A stretch of 64,000 nt of DNA from positions 1 to 64,000 of the forward strand of contig JAGVKB010000149.1 of the NCBI GenBank assembly GCA_020050835.1, read 5' to 3'. The number at the start of each line of letters is the position of its first letter. The first letter of the stretch is position 1. Both the position numbers and the translations under genes were made by a program. Positions 53,079 to 62,078 of the stretch are shown piece by piece. The notes beneath the pieces are model-generated. The model worked only from the letters and a program-made list of their open reading frames with translations. It was not told the DNA's origin and ran no database searches. This DNA is from Candidatus Obscuribacterales bacterium (GTDB lineage: Bacteria > Cyanobacteriota > Vampirovibrionia > Obscuribacterales > Obscuribacteraceae).

Positions 53079-53957
53079 TCATAGGCGAGCGGCGAGTTTG
53101 CCGCGCAAAGCCTCTTCCAACTCATCGACAGAGTCCAACTCCTCGGTCAAAAGAAATTGCCCGCCGGTAGTCTTCAACATCAATCCTTCCGGAAGCATAA
53201 AAAACGAAGGGCCGACTGTTTTAACTTGCTCCCACTTTAGCCTGCGCTCGAAAAAGCAGGTATTTACTATCAACTCGGTATCAGTCAATTCGAGCGAGCG
53301 CGGCATCAGCGCTATCACCCAGCTCCGCCAACCGATGTAGACCGTGGCGACTATGCAGCCGAACAGCACCAACCCGTAATCAGCGGGGCTCAAAGCCTTG
53401 CCACTTCCGACGGTGGCGAAGAACAACCAAAAAACCGAGATAAACAAAAATCCCACCACCACTCGCCCAAACTGCAAAACCAGCCCGAACAGATCCTGTT
53501 TGTACAGTCTTTTTGATTGCGCATAGCTGGCTTGGACGCCCTGGGGCAGATGCTCCTTGATCAGCTGGACCAATTCCTTCAGTTCGGCAAACCAGACCGG
53601 AAATGTCAGCTCGCCGCCGGTGAAAGACAGTACATATCTGCGCCATCCCAGCGTCGCCTTGAATCGCAGCTTCTCCAGCTCGTGCCAGGGCGCGAAGCGC
53701 CTCTTGAAAAGAGAGACCGCCGTCAACCCTCTCTCCTCTATACGCACACGCCACGAGACGAAGCCATAAAACGGCAACATACCAAGAGCCAACAATGCCA
53801 CCACATAAACCGCTAGTTTCGGCGCCAGCGGAAGTTTTTGAAAACCTGGGAAGGCAAGCGTGAATGCCGGCAATGAGATCAATAAGATCAATACAGTCAT
53901 CTCCGCCAAGAGACGGATCAGCACCATCGGCTTAAGAGTGTATGTCTTATTGGTCAC
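53079..53957 (-). CDS. Membrane protein with PH-like domains (292 aa)
   Basis: GTG start; only a weak ribosome site (GAGTG). Four hydrophobic helices (about residues 12-35, 46-68, 160-182 and 190-215) alternate with two soluble parts of beta type, SWRVRIEERGLTAVSLFKRRFAPWHELEKLRF and RSLELTDTELIVNTCFFERRLKWEQVKTV. Both look like bacterial PH-type units: a strand, then a turn with a basic patch and a W-x-E/Q. It is a pair of helices plus PH unit, repeated. Role unknown; such proteins may bind membrane surfaces. Confidence 0.65.
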   Translation of the reverse strand: MTNKTYTLKPMVLIRLLAEMTVLILLISLPAFTLAFPGFQKLPLAPKLAVYVVALLALGMLPFYGFVSWRVRIEERGLTAVSLFKRRFAPWHELEKLRFKATLGWRRYVLSFTGGELTFPVWFAELKELVQLIKEHLPQGVQASYAQSKRLYKQDLFGLVLQFGRVVVGFLFISVFWLFFATVGSGKALSPADYGLVLFGCIVATVYIGWRSWVIALMPRSLELTDTELIVNTCFFERRLKWEQVKTVGPSFFMLPEGLMLKTTGGQFLLTEELDSVDELEEALRGKLAARL

Positions 53958-54409
53958 CGAGCGGATTCACTCAGAGGACTGGCAGCGCTCGGCATCGTTT
54001 AAGCCGACAACTGCTTACTTGGGGAGAGTTTACCATTACAATTCGAGCGGCCTGACGCCTTGCTGCCTTTACCTTCTTGGGACCGGCGGAGACCGGACCA
54101 GTCAAACCGCATGATGACCAGTCCGGTTTGCCGGCAAGCACAGCTGTCCAGCCGGAACTGCGCATTCTACATTCGCGGTTTGATTCGCTTTGAAGCACGG
54201 CAGACCAATTTGCACCGACCTTGATCTGTTTCATTTTATTCAGCACGAATCTGCTACGAACTTCTTCCTTCCGATCGGTGGTGGCAGAGCACACAGATGC
54301 AAACAGCCTAAAAACTCTCCGCCTCTACTCTGCCCAGTAGTAGTTCTGCGAAGAAAAACATGTCCTTGTCTGCCGACAATGACCGCTCCCGTTTGTGAAA
54401 GCAGCGAGA
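53958..54409. other. Intergenic stretch with weak hairpin
   Basis: About 450 nt upstream of the PH-like gene and downstream of the AAA+ gene. It holds an imperfect inverted repeat near 54084-54130 (ACCGGAC/GTCCGGT), but no convincing gene. Confidence 0.45.
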
Positions 54410-54461
54410 GAAAAGAAGAGGAGCGAGTAGCGCTTCGAGCGCGCCCGCTCCTCTTCTTTTC
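54410..54461 (-). terminator. Perfect 16-bp hairpin after AAA+ gene
   Basis: GAAAAGAAGAGGAGCG and CGCTCCTCTTCTTTTC are perfectly complementary; the loop contains a smaller GCGC-TTCGA-GCGC stem. It lies 40 nt after the stop at 54502. Confidence 0.65.
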
Positions 54462-54501
54462 AGGTCATCTCAGACTGAGCCTGCTTAAGCACGACCTGCA
54501 G

Positions 54502-56199
54502 CTAGAAACATCCGTCCTTGAGCCGCTGAAGCAGAGCATCCAACTCATTGCTCTGCTCTGGTTTGCACTGTTTGCAATAACCGAACAGGGAGTTGACTGC
54601 CTTCATAACTTCTTCGGTGTTTGCCGGCCAGGTCTTGACCGCCTCCACCCCTTCCGCGCAGACTCGCTGAGCTTCCGCCTTCAGATCGAGCTTTAAGTAA
54701 GCACCGGCCAGGTTGCTATACAGCCAGTGAATCTGAGGCGAATCCGCGGCGTTCTCCTTGGCGATCGATTGCCGGCGGAAACTAATCGCCGCTTCGTAAT
54801 GAGCCGCCGCCTTGGCATACTCAGACAGCGCCCAGTAGTTGTTGCCGATCTGGTTGCAGATGGCCGAGCGCCGCATGCGATGAGCGTGCGGTCCCTGGTC
54901 GAGCAAGAGCAGAGCAACATTAAGTGCCAAGACTGCGTCGGAGTACTTCTTCTCCTCTCGCAGCTTCGCAGCCCAAGAATACAGACGGTCAGAATCTGGC
55001 ACGCCCGAAGTCGCGGCCGTCAAGCGCCCGTTCAAACTCGAAACGCCCTGCTGCACCGCCGGTGATGCCAGCTTTAAATCCGCCTTCGATTCCCCGCTGC
55101 GGACGAAGCGCAAGCCGTCCTCACCCTGCCTATGCGACAGTGTTAGCCGGTGTCCGGCAGAGAGCGACCGGTTGATAACAGCCGTGCCAATCGGTCGAGA
55201 AATGTGCCGGTTGAGCGTGCGTTTGATGCTGCGGGCGCCACCATCATTGGTGGCTGCGGACAACAGGAAGTCCTGCGCACTCTGCTCGACGGCGAGTTCG
55301 AAACTGTTCGGTCCGAGCCGGCGGGCGAGGTCCTGACGGATTAGCTCGATTTCAACCTCGACCACAGCCCGCAACTCATCACTAGAGAGCGTGCTGTATA
55401 TTACTTTCCGGTCGATCCGGTTACGAAACTCCGGAGAGAAACGCTCGGTCCAGGCCCGCTCGACTACCTGCTCGACACATTTCTGCTGACTGGTCTCCGT
55501 CTGCAAGAAGCCGAACGCGTGGACGGTCTTCTGCTCCGCTTCAGCCATCCCCAGGTTGCTGGTCAACAGGAAGATGCAGTCGCTGAAGTCTACTTCCAGG
55601 TTGTTGGCCATGTGCTCTTTGCCGTTATCGAAGATGGCCAAAAACGCTTGCTGCAGTTCATCGCTGCCCTTCTCGAACTCGTCGAGCAAAACAATGGTGA
55701 CTTTGGTCTTCGAGCCTCGGCGCGACGTGAGCAGATTATGCGCGGTCAAGCGGGCTGAATTGTCGATCTGTCCTTCCGGCGGCTTGTCCTTGGGATCTTT
55801 GTAGCCGATCCAGGTCGCACCGGCCCCGAACAATTTCGTGAGATCGCTGTGATGTTTGTAGTTGCTGCAGTTGACGCGAACGAGCGCATCGCGGCTGCCG
55901 TGGAACTCTTCAGCCAGCAACTGTGCTAGCAAGGTTTTGCCCACGCCGGTCGGTCCGAGCAAGAATCCGATGAAGATCGGACGCCTTGCATCCCGCAGCG
56001 GATTTAAATAGGCCCGATACGCTTCCTGCGCGAGCTGCTTGGCGGGCGATTGCCCAATCATCTTGCGATCGAGGTTGTGCTTGAAGCGCTGCTCCGGCTC
56101 GCTAAGCTGGTAGAGCTCCATTTGCAATTCATTGTTTTCGATTCCCACTTCTTCACGAGCAGCCTGGGTGCTTGCACCGTCAGAAATTGCCGTAGACAT
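54502..56199 (-). CDS. AAA+ ATPase (ClpB-type core) with TPR tail
   Basis: ATG at 56199 preferred, with GGAAGG upstream. The AAA+ core (about residues 45-370) has Walker A GPTGVGKT (82-89), Walker B LLDEFEKG (Asp173, Glu174), sensor 1 LLTSN (Asn215) and arginine finger FRNRID (Arg259), and it resembles the second ATPase ring of ClpA/ClpB. The ClpB C-terminal arginine region is GGARSIKR. After it come TPR-like helices (about 410-560), e.g. YSDAVLALNVALLLLDQG. No N domain or middle domain of ClpB is present. Such an ATPase-plus-TPR protein may unfold or move proteins delivered by a partner. Its substrate is unknown. Confidence 0.85.
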   Translation of the reverse strand: MSTAISDGASTQAAREEVGIENNELQMELYQLSEPEQRFKHNLDRKMIGQSPAKQLAQEAYRAYLNPLRDARRPIFIGFLLGPTGVGKTLLAQLLAEEFHGSRDALVRVNCSNYKHHSDLTKLFGAGATWIGYKDPKDKPPEGQIDNSARLTAHNLLTSRRGSKTKVTIVLLDEFEKGSDELQQAFLAIFDNGKEHMANNLEVDFSDCIFLLTSNLGMAEAEQKTVHAFGFLQTETSQQKCVEQVVERAWTERFSPEFRNRIDRKVIYSTLSSDELRAVVEVEIELIRQDLARRLGPNSFELAVEQSAQDFLLSAATNDGGARSIKRTLNRHISRPIGTAVINRSLSAGHRLTLSHRQGEDGLRFVRSGESKADLKLASPAVQQGVSSLNGRLTAATSGVPDSDRLYSWAAKLREEKKYSDAVLALNVALLLLDQGPHAHRMRRSAICNQIGNNYWALSEYAKAAAHYEAAISFRRQSIAKENAADSPQIHWLYSNLAGAYLKLDLKAEAQRVCAEGVEAVKTWPANTEEVMKAVNSLFGYCKQCKPEQSNELDALLQRLKDGCF

Positions 56200-56402
56200 G
56201 TTCAACGCCTTCCTACCACTGGAGAAATTCGAATGAGAAAGTACGCCACTGTCGAACTCAAAACAGCGCCCGGCCGGTACGAAGCGCCGGACGCTCATTC
56301 AGCCGTTTGCCAGCCAATCATGGCTTCGTACCGGCAAGGACTTTAGGACCGACGGCTTGGCCGGCGGTTGCTGCTCCACTTCGATTTAGAAGCGAACGCT
56401 AT

Positions 56403-56897
56403 CTACTTACCGGCAGGCTTACCCGCTCCGGATTTCTTGTCGGATGGTTTCGGCTGCGGAGCGTCACCAAGCAGCGGCCCGTAATACGGATAGAACACTC
56501 CGCCCGGATCGTAGACCCCATAACAACTGCACTTGGGATTCCAGACGACGACGATGTAGTAAGTACGTGTTACAGGCGCATAAACATAGCCGTAAGGCCA
56601 GCGGTAAACGCGCACGTATCCGACAATTTGCGTCACCACGCCGAATTGTGGCGGATGCTCATCCTTGGGCGTGGTCAGCTTATCAGCCGGTTTGCCGCCC
56701 GGTTTGCCGCCCGGTTCGTCGCCAGCCATGTCGCTCGGTTTGTCGGCTGGTTTGTCGGCCGGCCTCTCACTTTGCTGGCCGCTCGGTTTGCCTGTCTTCT
56801 GCTCGGACGGTTGTAGGTTGGCCGGCTGAGCCCAGGCACTAGTTGCGACCAGGCTGAGCGCAAGCGCTGCCGAGGCCGCTAACGAGAATCGCTTCAT
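56403..56897 (-). CDS. Exported Pro/Lys-rich protein (164 aa)
   Basis: ATG with a weak site (GAGTT). A clear signal peptide (SLAASAALALSLVATSAWA, cut likely after AWA) precedes a low-complexity stretch of repeated PADKPxD and GGKPGGKPADK units, then a Tyr-rich domain (GYVRVYRWPYGYVYAPVTR; YPYYGPLLGDAP) with one Cys pair (KCSCYG). Short tandem DNA repeats at about 56680-56760 encode the Pro/Lys part. It is probably a periplasmic or surface protein. No named family. Confidence 0.7.
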   Translation of the reverse strand: MKRFSLAASAALALSLVATSAWAQPANLQPSEQKTGKPSGQQSERPADKPADKPSDMAGDEPGGKPGGKPADKLTTPKDEHPPQFGVVTQIVGYVRVYRWPYGYVYAPVTRTYYIVVVWNPKCSCYGVYDPGGVFYPYYGPLLGDAPQPKPSDKKSGAGKPAGK

Positions 56898-57673
56898 TGG
56901 TAACTCATTTCTATCTTCGATTACCCGGTTCCGCCATCGCTAAGGATTTACGGACCAGACAATCGGCGCACGCGAGTAAGGTCAGACGCCAGGAAATGCT
57001 TGGCTGGACGAACATTCCACCAGACAAGCACAAGATAAGCTCACCGATTGCCGCTCGTCCTCATGGGTCAGTGCCGCATACAGAGCACTGATAGCGCAAG
57101 TTTTTGCAAATTCGAATACGGTTGAGACTTGAAAGCGAGCTGTCGTGAAAACCTGCAAAAGAGAGAGCGGTGAGTACATCTGATAGCTTAATCGAGCTTG
57201 CAAAGGGAGCGCTACTGGTTTTTCTCAATTTATATATTATTGAATTTTCTTCATACCAGTCAGATTCGGGACCTCCCGCTCAAAATCAGCACGGGGGCGG
57301 CTTCTCTGCGGCGAGCTCGAAATGTTGCGCTAGCCTAGTAAATCGTCAAGTGATTTCGCAGCACCGGTGCTAGCAGAGGCAAGCTTGCTTTTTAATCGGC
57401 ACCGGCGCGCAAAAAACTGCTTCCTGAGCCTGCGCCGGCCAGGTCTGGTCCGATTGATCCGCCCCCCCGCTGTCACCTACGTTGAGCTCAAGTTTTGTCA
57501 CAACAGATTCGAGCTGGATTCTTTGGACCATCTCAAATAGAACCGACCAACTCAACTGAATCGCACAGCCCAGCTTGAGCGCAGAAGCGGACTGATTAAC
57601 CCAGCATCCGCGGATTTCAGGCTCATTCGCAGGCAGTGCTTGGCTCGCCACTACTCCAGGAAAGGGGACCGTT
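56898..57673. other. Intergenic stretch between divergent genes
   Basis: About 776 nt. A GTG-started 67-codon frame at 57170-57373 has GAGAG upstream and a short hydrophobic start (GALLVFLNLYIIEF), but its tail looks random; it is a weak candidate only. AGGAAAGGGG at the end is the ribosome site of the next gene. No repeats or RNA genes. Confidence 0.45.
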
Positions 57674-58264
57674 ATGAGCAGATACACACTAGTGGTCGTC
57701 GATATGCAACCTTTTTTCGAGGATGCTAACGACGAGCTCACGATTTTACATGTCGAGCGCGAGATTCTCAGCGCAGTCAAGCAGGACTGCGACGTGGTAT
57801 TCATCGAGATTCCCTATTTCAGCCCGATGGACGAGCAGGGGCTCGCACCCACTCACCGCCGGCTGAAGGAACTCGGGAAGGGATACAAACGCAGCCATAC
57901 CGTGATGAAAATGATGTTTCCACGCGGACGCTTCGAAGGGGCCAACAACATTATTAGAGGCAGCACTTACCGCCAGTACCAAACGAAGCAGTTTCGAGTC
58001 TGCGGCGTCTGCACCGGCGGCTGGCTTCGCAACGAGGACGGCACCATCAAGTACGACGAGCGCACCAACTCTCCGGAGCATACCGGTTGCGTCTTCGACA
58101 TCGTACTGGGACTCTCGAAGCTTCTGCCTGAAGCGCAGATCGAAGTAGTCCAGGATGCTTGCCGCGATTCGCGGCCGGCGGCAAAGGAGACGAACTGGGA
58201 CGACTTTCGGACGCTGCCGAACGTCACCGTCCTGATTGCTGACAGCGGCGCGCAGGCGGCATGA
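57674..58264 (+). CDS. Isochorismatase-like (cysteine hydrolase fold) protein
   Basis: ATG with AGGAAAGGGG upstream. The fold is that of isochorismatase-like hydrolases: strand VVVDMQPFF with Asp10, Lys79 in HTVMKMMFP, and the strand RVCGVCTGGWL. In active family members a catalytic Cys sits 6 residues after the Gly of the GV turn; here that position appears to be Trp117, with Cys110 and Cys113 nearby. So the enzyme may be altered or inactive, or use a different Cys. An insertion (about 118-133) precedes the last helix. It ends at a long hairpin. Confidence 0.75.
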   Translation: MSRYTLVVVDMQPFFEDANDELTILHVEREILSAVKQDCDVVFIEIPYFSPMDEQGLAPTHRRLKELGKGYKRSHTVMKMMFPRGRFEGANNIIRGSTYRQYQTKQFRVCGVCTGGWLRNEDGTIKYDERTNSPEHTGCVFDIVLGLSKLLPEAQIEVVQDACRDSRPAAKETNWDDFRTLPNVTVLIADSGAQAA

Positions 58265-58306
58265 CCGCCTCGCACCTGCCTGTAGCCGCTTCCAAAACTC
58301 ACGAAA

Positions 58307-58368
58307 TTCAATGCAGAAAGACGGCAGCCCCCCCCTATCCGGGCACTCAGCCGCCTTTCTGCATTGAA
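58307..58368 (+). terminator. Long hairpin after isochorismatase-like gene
   Basis: TTCAATGCAGAAAGACGGC and GCCGCCTTTCTGCATTGAA pair over 19 bp with one mismatch; the loop is 24 nt and C-rich. It lies 42 nt after the stop. Confidence 0.65.
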
Positions 58369-58401
58369 CTCTTACTATGTTTTATCGTATCGCTCGACAA
58401 A

Positions 58402-58433
58402 GAAAGAAGCATCCGAGCGTAAATGCTTCTTTC
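58402..58433. terminator. Second of three consecutive hairpins
   Basis: GAAAGAAGCAT and ATGCTTCTTTC form a perfect 11-bp stem with a 10-nt loop, between convergent genes. Confidence 0.5.
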
Positions 58434-58449
58434 CTGCAACAGAGAAAAA

Positions 58450-58483
58450 GGCGGAGCGACGGTCTTCCGTCCGGCGCTCCGCC
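58450..58483 (-). terminator. Third hairpin, near rhomboid gene
   Basis: GGCGGAGCG and CGCTCCGCC form a 9-bp stem; the loop holds ACGG-TCTT-CCGT. It lies about 78 nt after the rhomboid stop. Confidence 0.5.
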
Positions 58484-58560
58484 CCCATCCTGAATGAAAC
58501 CGGCGGGGAGATAGAAACAGCCCGGAGGCAATCACCACTCGCGCTTGCAGACTTCAAGTT

Positions 58561-59796
58561 TCATTCATCCGGCGAGATGCCCTCTCGCTCCGGAGCAGCA
58601 AGCGGTGCAACCGGCGGGTTGGGGAGCTCTCCGCCGGAACGCTTTTGGCCGAGGTCCAGCTCTTCGCGACTGCTTTCACGCTTGCCTGTGCTGGACAGCA
58701 CAACAAATCCATGTGAATCGGCGTCAGCAGGCAAAGCCAGCATGATCTCACCGGCAGTGGAAGGGCGTCCACCGCCTCCCGACTCTCTGCGCCGATCGGC
58801 ATCAGCAGGGCTGCCGACATCCAGCAAGTAAGTTGGATCAGCCACAACGATTCGGTCTTTCCAGACCGGGCCATCGGCCGGCGGCAAAGAACCGGCGACA
58901 GCGCCGCACGTAACGTGCGGACGGCTCAACCAGTCCAATTCTTGCTGCTCGACGGCAAGGAAGTCCTTGTCGTCGTCGAAGCCGGATGACTGATTCAAAA
59001 AGACCTTGCTGAAACGAATCGACTCCTCAACCCGCTCGCGCTTTTTGCCGCTCCATTTGTAAATGACAGCCTTCTGCGCCGCCCAGGCCATCACTTCGAC
59101 CGCAGCGCTGCGAGAGCTGGTGACATAGATACTGCCTTTGAGAGGCAGAAACAGCGCGATCACGGCGCCGATTGCCAGACCGCCGAGATGCGCGTAGGCA
59201 GCAATCATCGCAATCGACTGATCGAGCAGCATCTGCACTGCCAGAAAGATGAGCAGTTCCTTGAGATTGAGCTCCCCCTTGAAGTTGCGCGCGGACCGCG
59301 GCAGCAGTCGAATCCGAGCAGCGCAGACGATCATCGCGCCCCAGATGCCCATGATGCCGCCGGAAGCACCGACGAGCAATTCGTCTCTGCCGCTGTGCAC
59401 CAGGAGCTGAGCGATACCACCGGCCAAGCCGCCGGCCATAAAGATGGCAAACCAGCCCAGACGGCCGATTCTCGGCTCGACCGTGCGAACGAAGTAGGAA
59501 AGCGCCAGCATGTTGAACAACAGGTGCAGCAGTCCGCCATGCAAGAACATGTGGCTGACGAGTTGCCACCAATATCCAGCCGCCAGCCCCTTCCAGGAGA
59601 GCGCTCCGAGTGGCAAGAATTCCGGCCAGATCAGAGTCACTACCCAAATGATGCTGCACGTCCAGACGATCGTACGCAGAAGAGGATTGTTGCCGCTTGT
59701 CGGCCACAACTGAATTCCAAACAGCTTGACCGGTTTGGCCGGCGGTTCGGTGCCACTGGTAGTATCAGCGGCAAGCTTGATCATGTCGACTTTCAC
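58561..59796 (-). CDS. Rhomboid-family intramembrane serine protease
   Basis: Start at GTG 59796, with AAGGAG 8 nt upstream; the frame extends to 59898 without a site. The 411-residue product has an N-terminal cytoplasmic region, then about six helices. Family motifs: HMFLHGGLLHLLFNM (His86, His91, Asn95), GASGGIMG (nucleophile Ser145) and AHLGGLAIG (catalytic His203). The catalytic Ser and His are both present, so it should cleave membrane proteins inside the bilayer. The C-terminal tail of about 180 residues is soluble, acidic and low-complexity, longer than usual. Confidence 0.9.
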   Translation of the reverse strand: MKVDMIKLAADTTSGTEPPAKPVKLFGIQLWPTSGNNPLLRTIVWTCSIIWVVTLIWPEFLPLGALSWKGLAAGYWWQLVSHMFLHGGLLHLLFNMLALSYFVRTVEPRIGRLGWFAIFMAGGLAGGIAQLLVHSGRDELLVGASGGIMGIWGAMIVCAARIRLLPRSARNFKGELNLKELLIFLAVQMLLDQSIAMIAAYAHLGGLAIGAVIALFLPLKGSIYVTSSRSAAVEVMAWAAQKAVIYKWSGKKRERVEESIRFSKVFLNQSSGFDDDKDFLAVEQQELDWLSRPHVTCGAVAGSLPPADGPVWKDRIVVADPTYLLDVGSPADADRRRESGGGGRPSTAGEIMLALPADADSHGFVVLSSTGKRESSREELDLGQKRSGGELPNPPVAPLAAPEREGISPDE

Positions 59797-59979
59797 GAGG
59801 GTTACTCCTTCTTTTCGAAGCCGAACGCTCCGCGCCTCGAAAGGCGCGGAGCAAGGTTCAATCGTGAGAGGGCGATGCGCACGCAGCACACCAGCCACTA
59901 CATGCGAGGCGGTTGCGCAGCACCTAAGCGGCTGCCAATCGCCTCAGCGAATCCCAGTTGATTAATCAGACCGCCAAGC

Positions 59980-61488
59980 CTAATCAGCCTTTTGGACTGA
60001 CAGACCGGCGAGCAAGTGCTCAGAGAGGTAGTCAACCAACTCCGGACGGGACTTCAGTCCATTGCAGTTCTTGCTCAATCCGATGATTCGGTGTTCCACT
60101 CCTTTGACTTGCACCACAACTGGTGCATAGAAGCGAGCGAGCAGATCCGGCAAGACGGCCAGCAAAGCCATTGGGTCATACAGATTTGCCGTCCGCACGA
60201 GGTCCCAGATGGAGTCAGTCGCCGCCCGATCGCGGCCTAAGCCCTGGCAGTACTTCTCGCAGAACCACTGCCGGTTGAAGCGCGCCGGCAACCCGAGCCG
60301 GGCGGGATCTCCGACCGGCAGGTTGACGCAGCGCCAGAGATCCTCGACCATCCGGCGCTGTGAGTAGCCGACTTTCACTCCGACTGGATGACCGCAAACA
60401 GCCATCTTGTCGTAGATGTCGCTCGGCAGCTGTGAGGCGTAGACAGCCTCACGCGAAAGCACGATCAGCGGAACAGACAGCTCCTGAAGTCGCTTGTAGA
60501 CGAAAGAGCTGGCCGCAGGATCGAAGGCGTTGTTGGCAGCGGAATCGGGCTTCATGCACCCGTCTCGATCGAAGATGACTGCGTCATCTGCCTGTTCGAC
60601 GCCACCCATGATCACCACCTGCTCAAGCTTGGCTCGGAAAGTACCTTCGTGCGAGCGCATGAACGCCGCCACATCAGCCATGCCGGCCATGATCAAGAGG
60701 GTGATGCTCCGATCGGGAGCATTGGCAAACGCGTCCATGAAGACCTTGGAACCAGCACAAACTTCCGAGGCGGAAGCCATGTACGGCACTCCGGCAAACT
60801 CATGGTCGCTCGAACCGGCTTCCGGTCGCATGTCAGAACCGACACCAACCGGTACATCCGGCAGATTAAGCTCTTTGAGCGTGCCTTTGGCGAGCAGAGC
60901 CCGTTTGGCAGCCGGCACCAAAGCCGCCACCACACCGATCAGCTTGATCAAGCCGAGCCGCTCGAGGGCAGCGGCGAGCACGAACGTACACTCATCGTCG
61001 AGATCCTTGCCAGGGTCGCTCACAATGAAAACTCGTTTCATTACCACCCTCCGATCTTGTTTTGCGTTTGAAGTCTGGTCTGGATTCGAGCGGATCCGAC
61101 CGCGGCAAACTTGCCACAGGACCAAGCCGAACGCCGCTCCCAGACAATCGATCAGCACATCGAGCGCGCTTGAAGTACGATTCGGCACGAATGACTGGTG
61201 CCATTCATCGCAGAACGCATAAAGGAAGCACAACCCCAGCACCACCAGCGAGGCTGCCGGAGCAGAATGCTGGCGGACCAAGCCGGCACCGACCCAGCGC
61301 ATTACGAGAAAGAGCAAGGCATACTCGCTGAAATGGGCGAACTTTCGCGCCAGATCATTGAGCGAGCCCAGGATATGTCCGGTCGCTTCACTGTTGAACC
61401 TTTCCGTCGAAAGGAGAAAGATGCCAGACAGCACACACGCCAGAACGAACCACGGCAACCGCCGCAGAAACTTTCCATTGTTTGACAT
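59980..61488 (-). CDS. VanZ-like / nucleoside hydrolase fusion
   Basis: ATG at 61488, 6 nt after AGGAG. The first ~130 residues are VanZ-like: four helices with FAHFSEYALLFLV and CDEWHQSFVPNRTSSALDVLID (Asp, Glu, Gln, Arg motif). From about residue 150, a nucleoside hydrolase-like domain begins: VFIVSDPGKDLDDECTF in place of DPGxDD (one residue extra), IMGGVE, NAFDPAAS, and a final YDPMALLAVL. An ATG at 61041 stands at the start of this second domain with GGAGGG 5 nt before it, so the hydrolase (353 aa) may also be made alone. It could be one fused protein or two products from one frame. Confidence 0.75.
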   Translation of the reverse strand: MSNNGKFLRRLPWFVLACVLSGIFLLSTERFNSEATGHILGSLNDLARKFAHFSEYALLFLVMRWVGAGLVRQHSAPAASLVVLGLCFLYAFCDEWHQSFVPNRTSSALDVLIDCLGAAFGLVLWQVCRGRIRSNPDQTSNAKQDRRVVMKRVFIVSDPGKDLDDECTFVLAAALERLGLIKLIGVVAALVPAAKRALLAKGTLKELNLPDVPVGVGSDMRPEAGSSDHEFAGVPYMASASEVCAGSKVFMDAFANAPDRSITLLIMAGMADVAAFMRSHEGTFRAKLEQVVIMGGVEQADDAVIFDRDGCMKPDSAANNAFDPAASSFVYKRLQELSVPLIVLSREAVYASQLPSDIYDKMAVCGHPVGVKVGYSQRRMVEDLWRCVNLPVGDPARLGLPARFNRQWFCEKYCQGLGRDRAATDSIWDLVRTANLYDPMALLAVLPDLLARFYAPVVVQVKGVEHRIIGLSKNCNGLKSRPELVDYLSEHLLAGLSVQKAD

Positions 61489-62001
61489 GAGCTGCTCCTG
61501 AAAGAGCAAGCCGTCTCAGCCTGGCGGCGAAAACGGCTCAATTATGCGCGCAGTTGTCATGCGCTCGCGTCAGTCCAACCAGCCAATCCGGAGCACAATC
61601 AATCCAGCTTCCTGAAAGCTTGAACCGCTGCGGTTGTGTGCAAATGAAAGTCTGGCGCTAAGTGATTTTCGAGAGGACGACAAGGATTGAATTACGGTGA
61701 AAGCCTAATGGTTTTGTTGCCTGAAGATCACTAGAAGTAAAGGAGCGCTTAACTTCTAAAACCAGGTAATTACGGCTGCTGGTGTAACCAGCACTCGACA
61801 ATTGCAGGAATCTAACCAAAACAAGATCGACGCAATTTGCGCAAGCGTGAGTATCCGCACCAGCGTTCAAACAGCAGCCAACACTTATTTATATAGTTGA
61901 ACACTTTTCAGAGAAAAGTGAATAGAGCGAGCGGCATCAGAAGCCTGTCTTCGACGCGGTATCGAGCGTCAACCCTCGCGCCGCGGACAGTGGGAGGAAC
62001 C
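61489..62001. other. Intergenic stretch, no gene seen
   Basis: About 510 nt between the fusion gene start and the hairpin after the fatty acid hydroxylase. No frame with a ribosome site or family resemblance. Confidence 0.5.
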
Positions 62002-62037
62002 GGACGGGGAGCGAGCGTTAGGCTCAGCTCCCCGTCC
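62002..62037 (-). terminator. Hairpin after fatty acid hydroxylase gene
   Basis: GGACGGGGAGC and GCTCCCCGTCC form a perfect 11-bp stem with a 14-nt loop, 41 nt after the stop. Confidence 0.6.
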
Positions 62038-62078
62038 AGCACCGTAAGTCCCTTGAGCAGCGTGCTCAATATCGCAAG

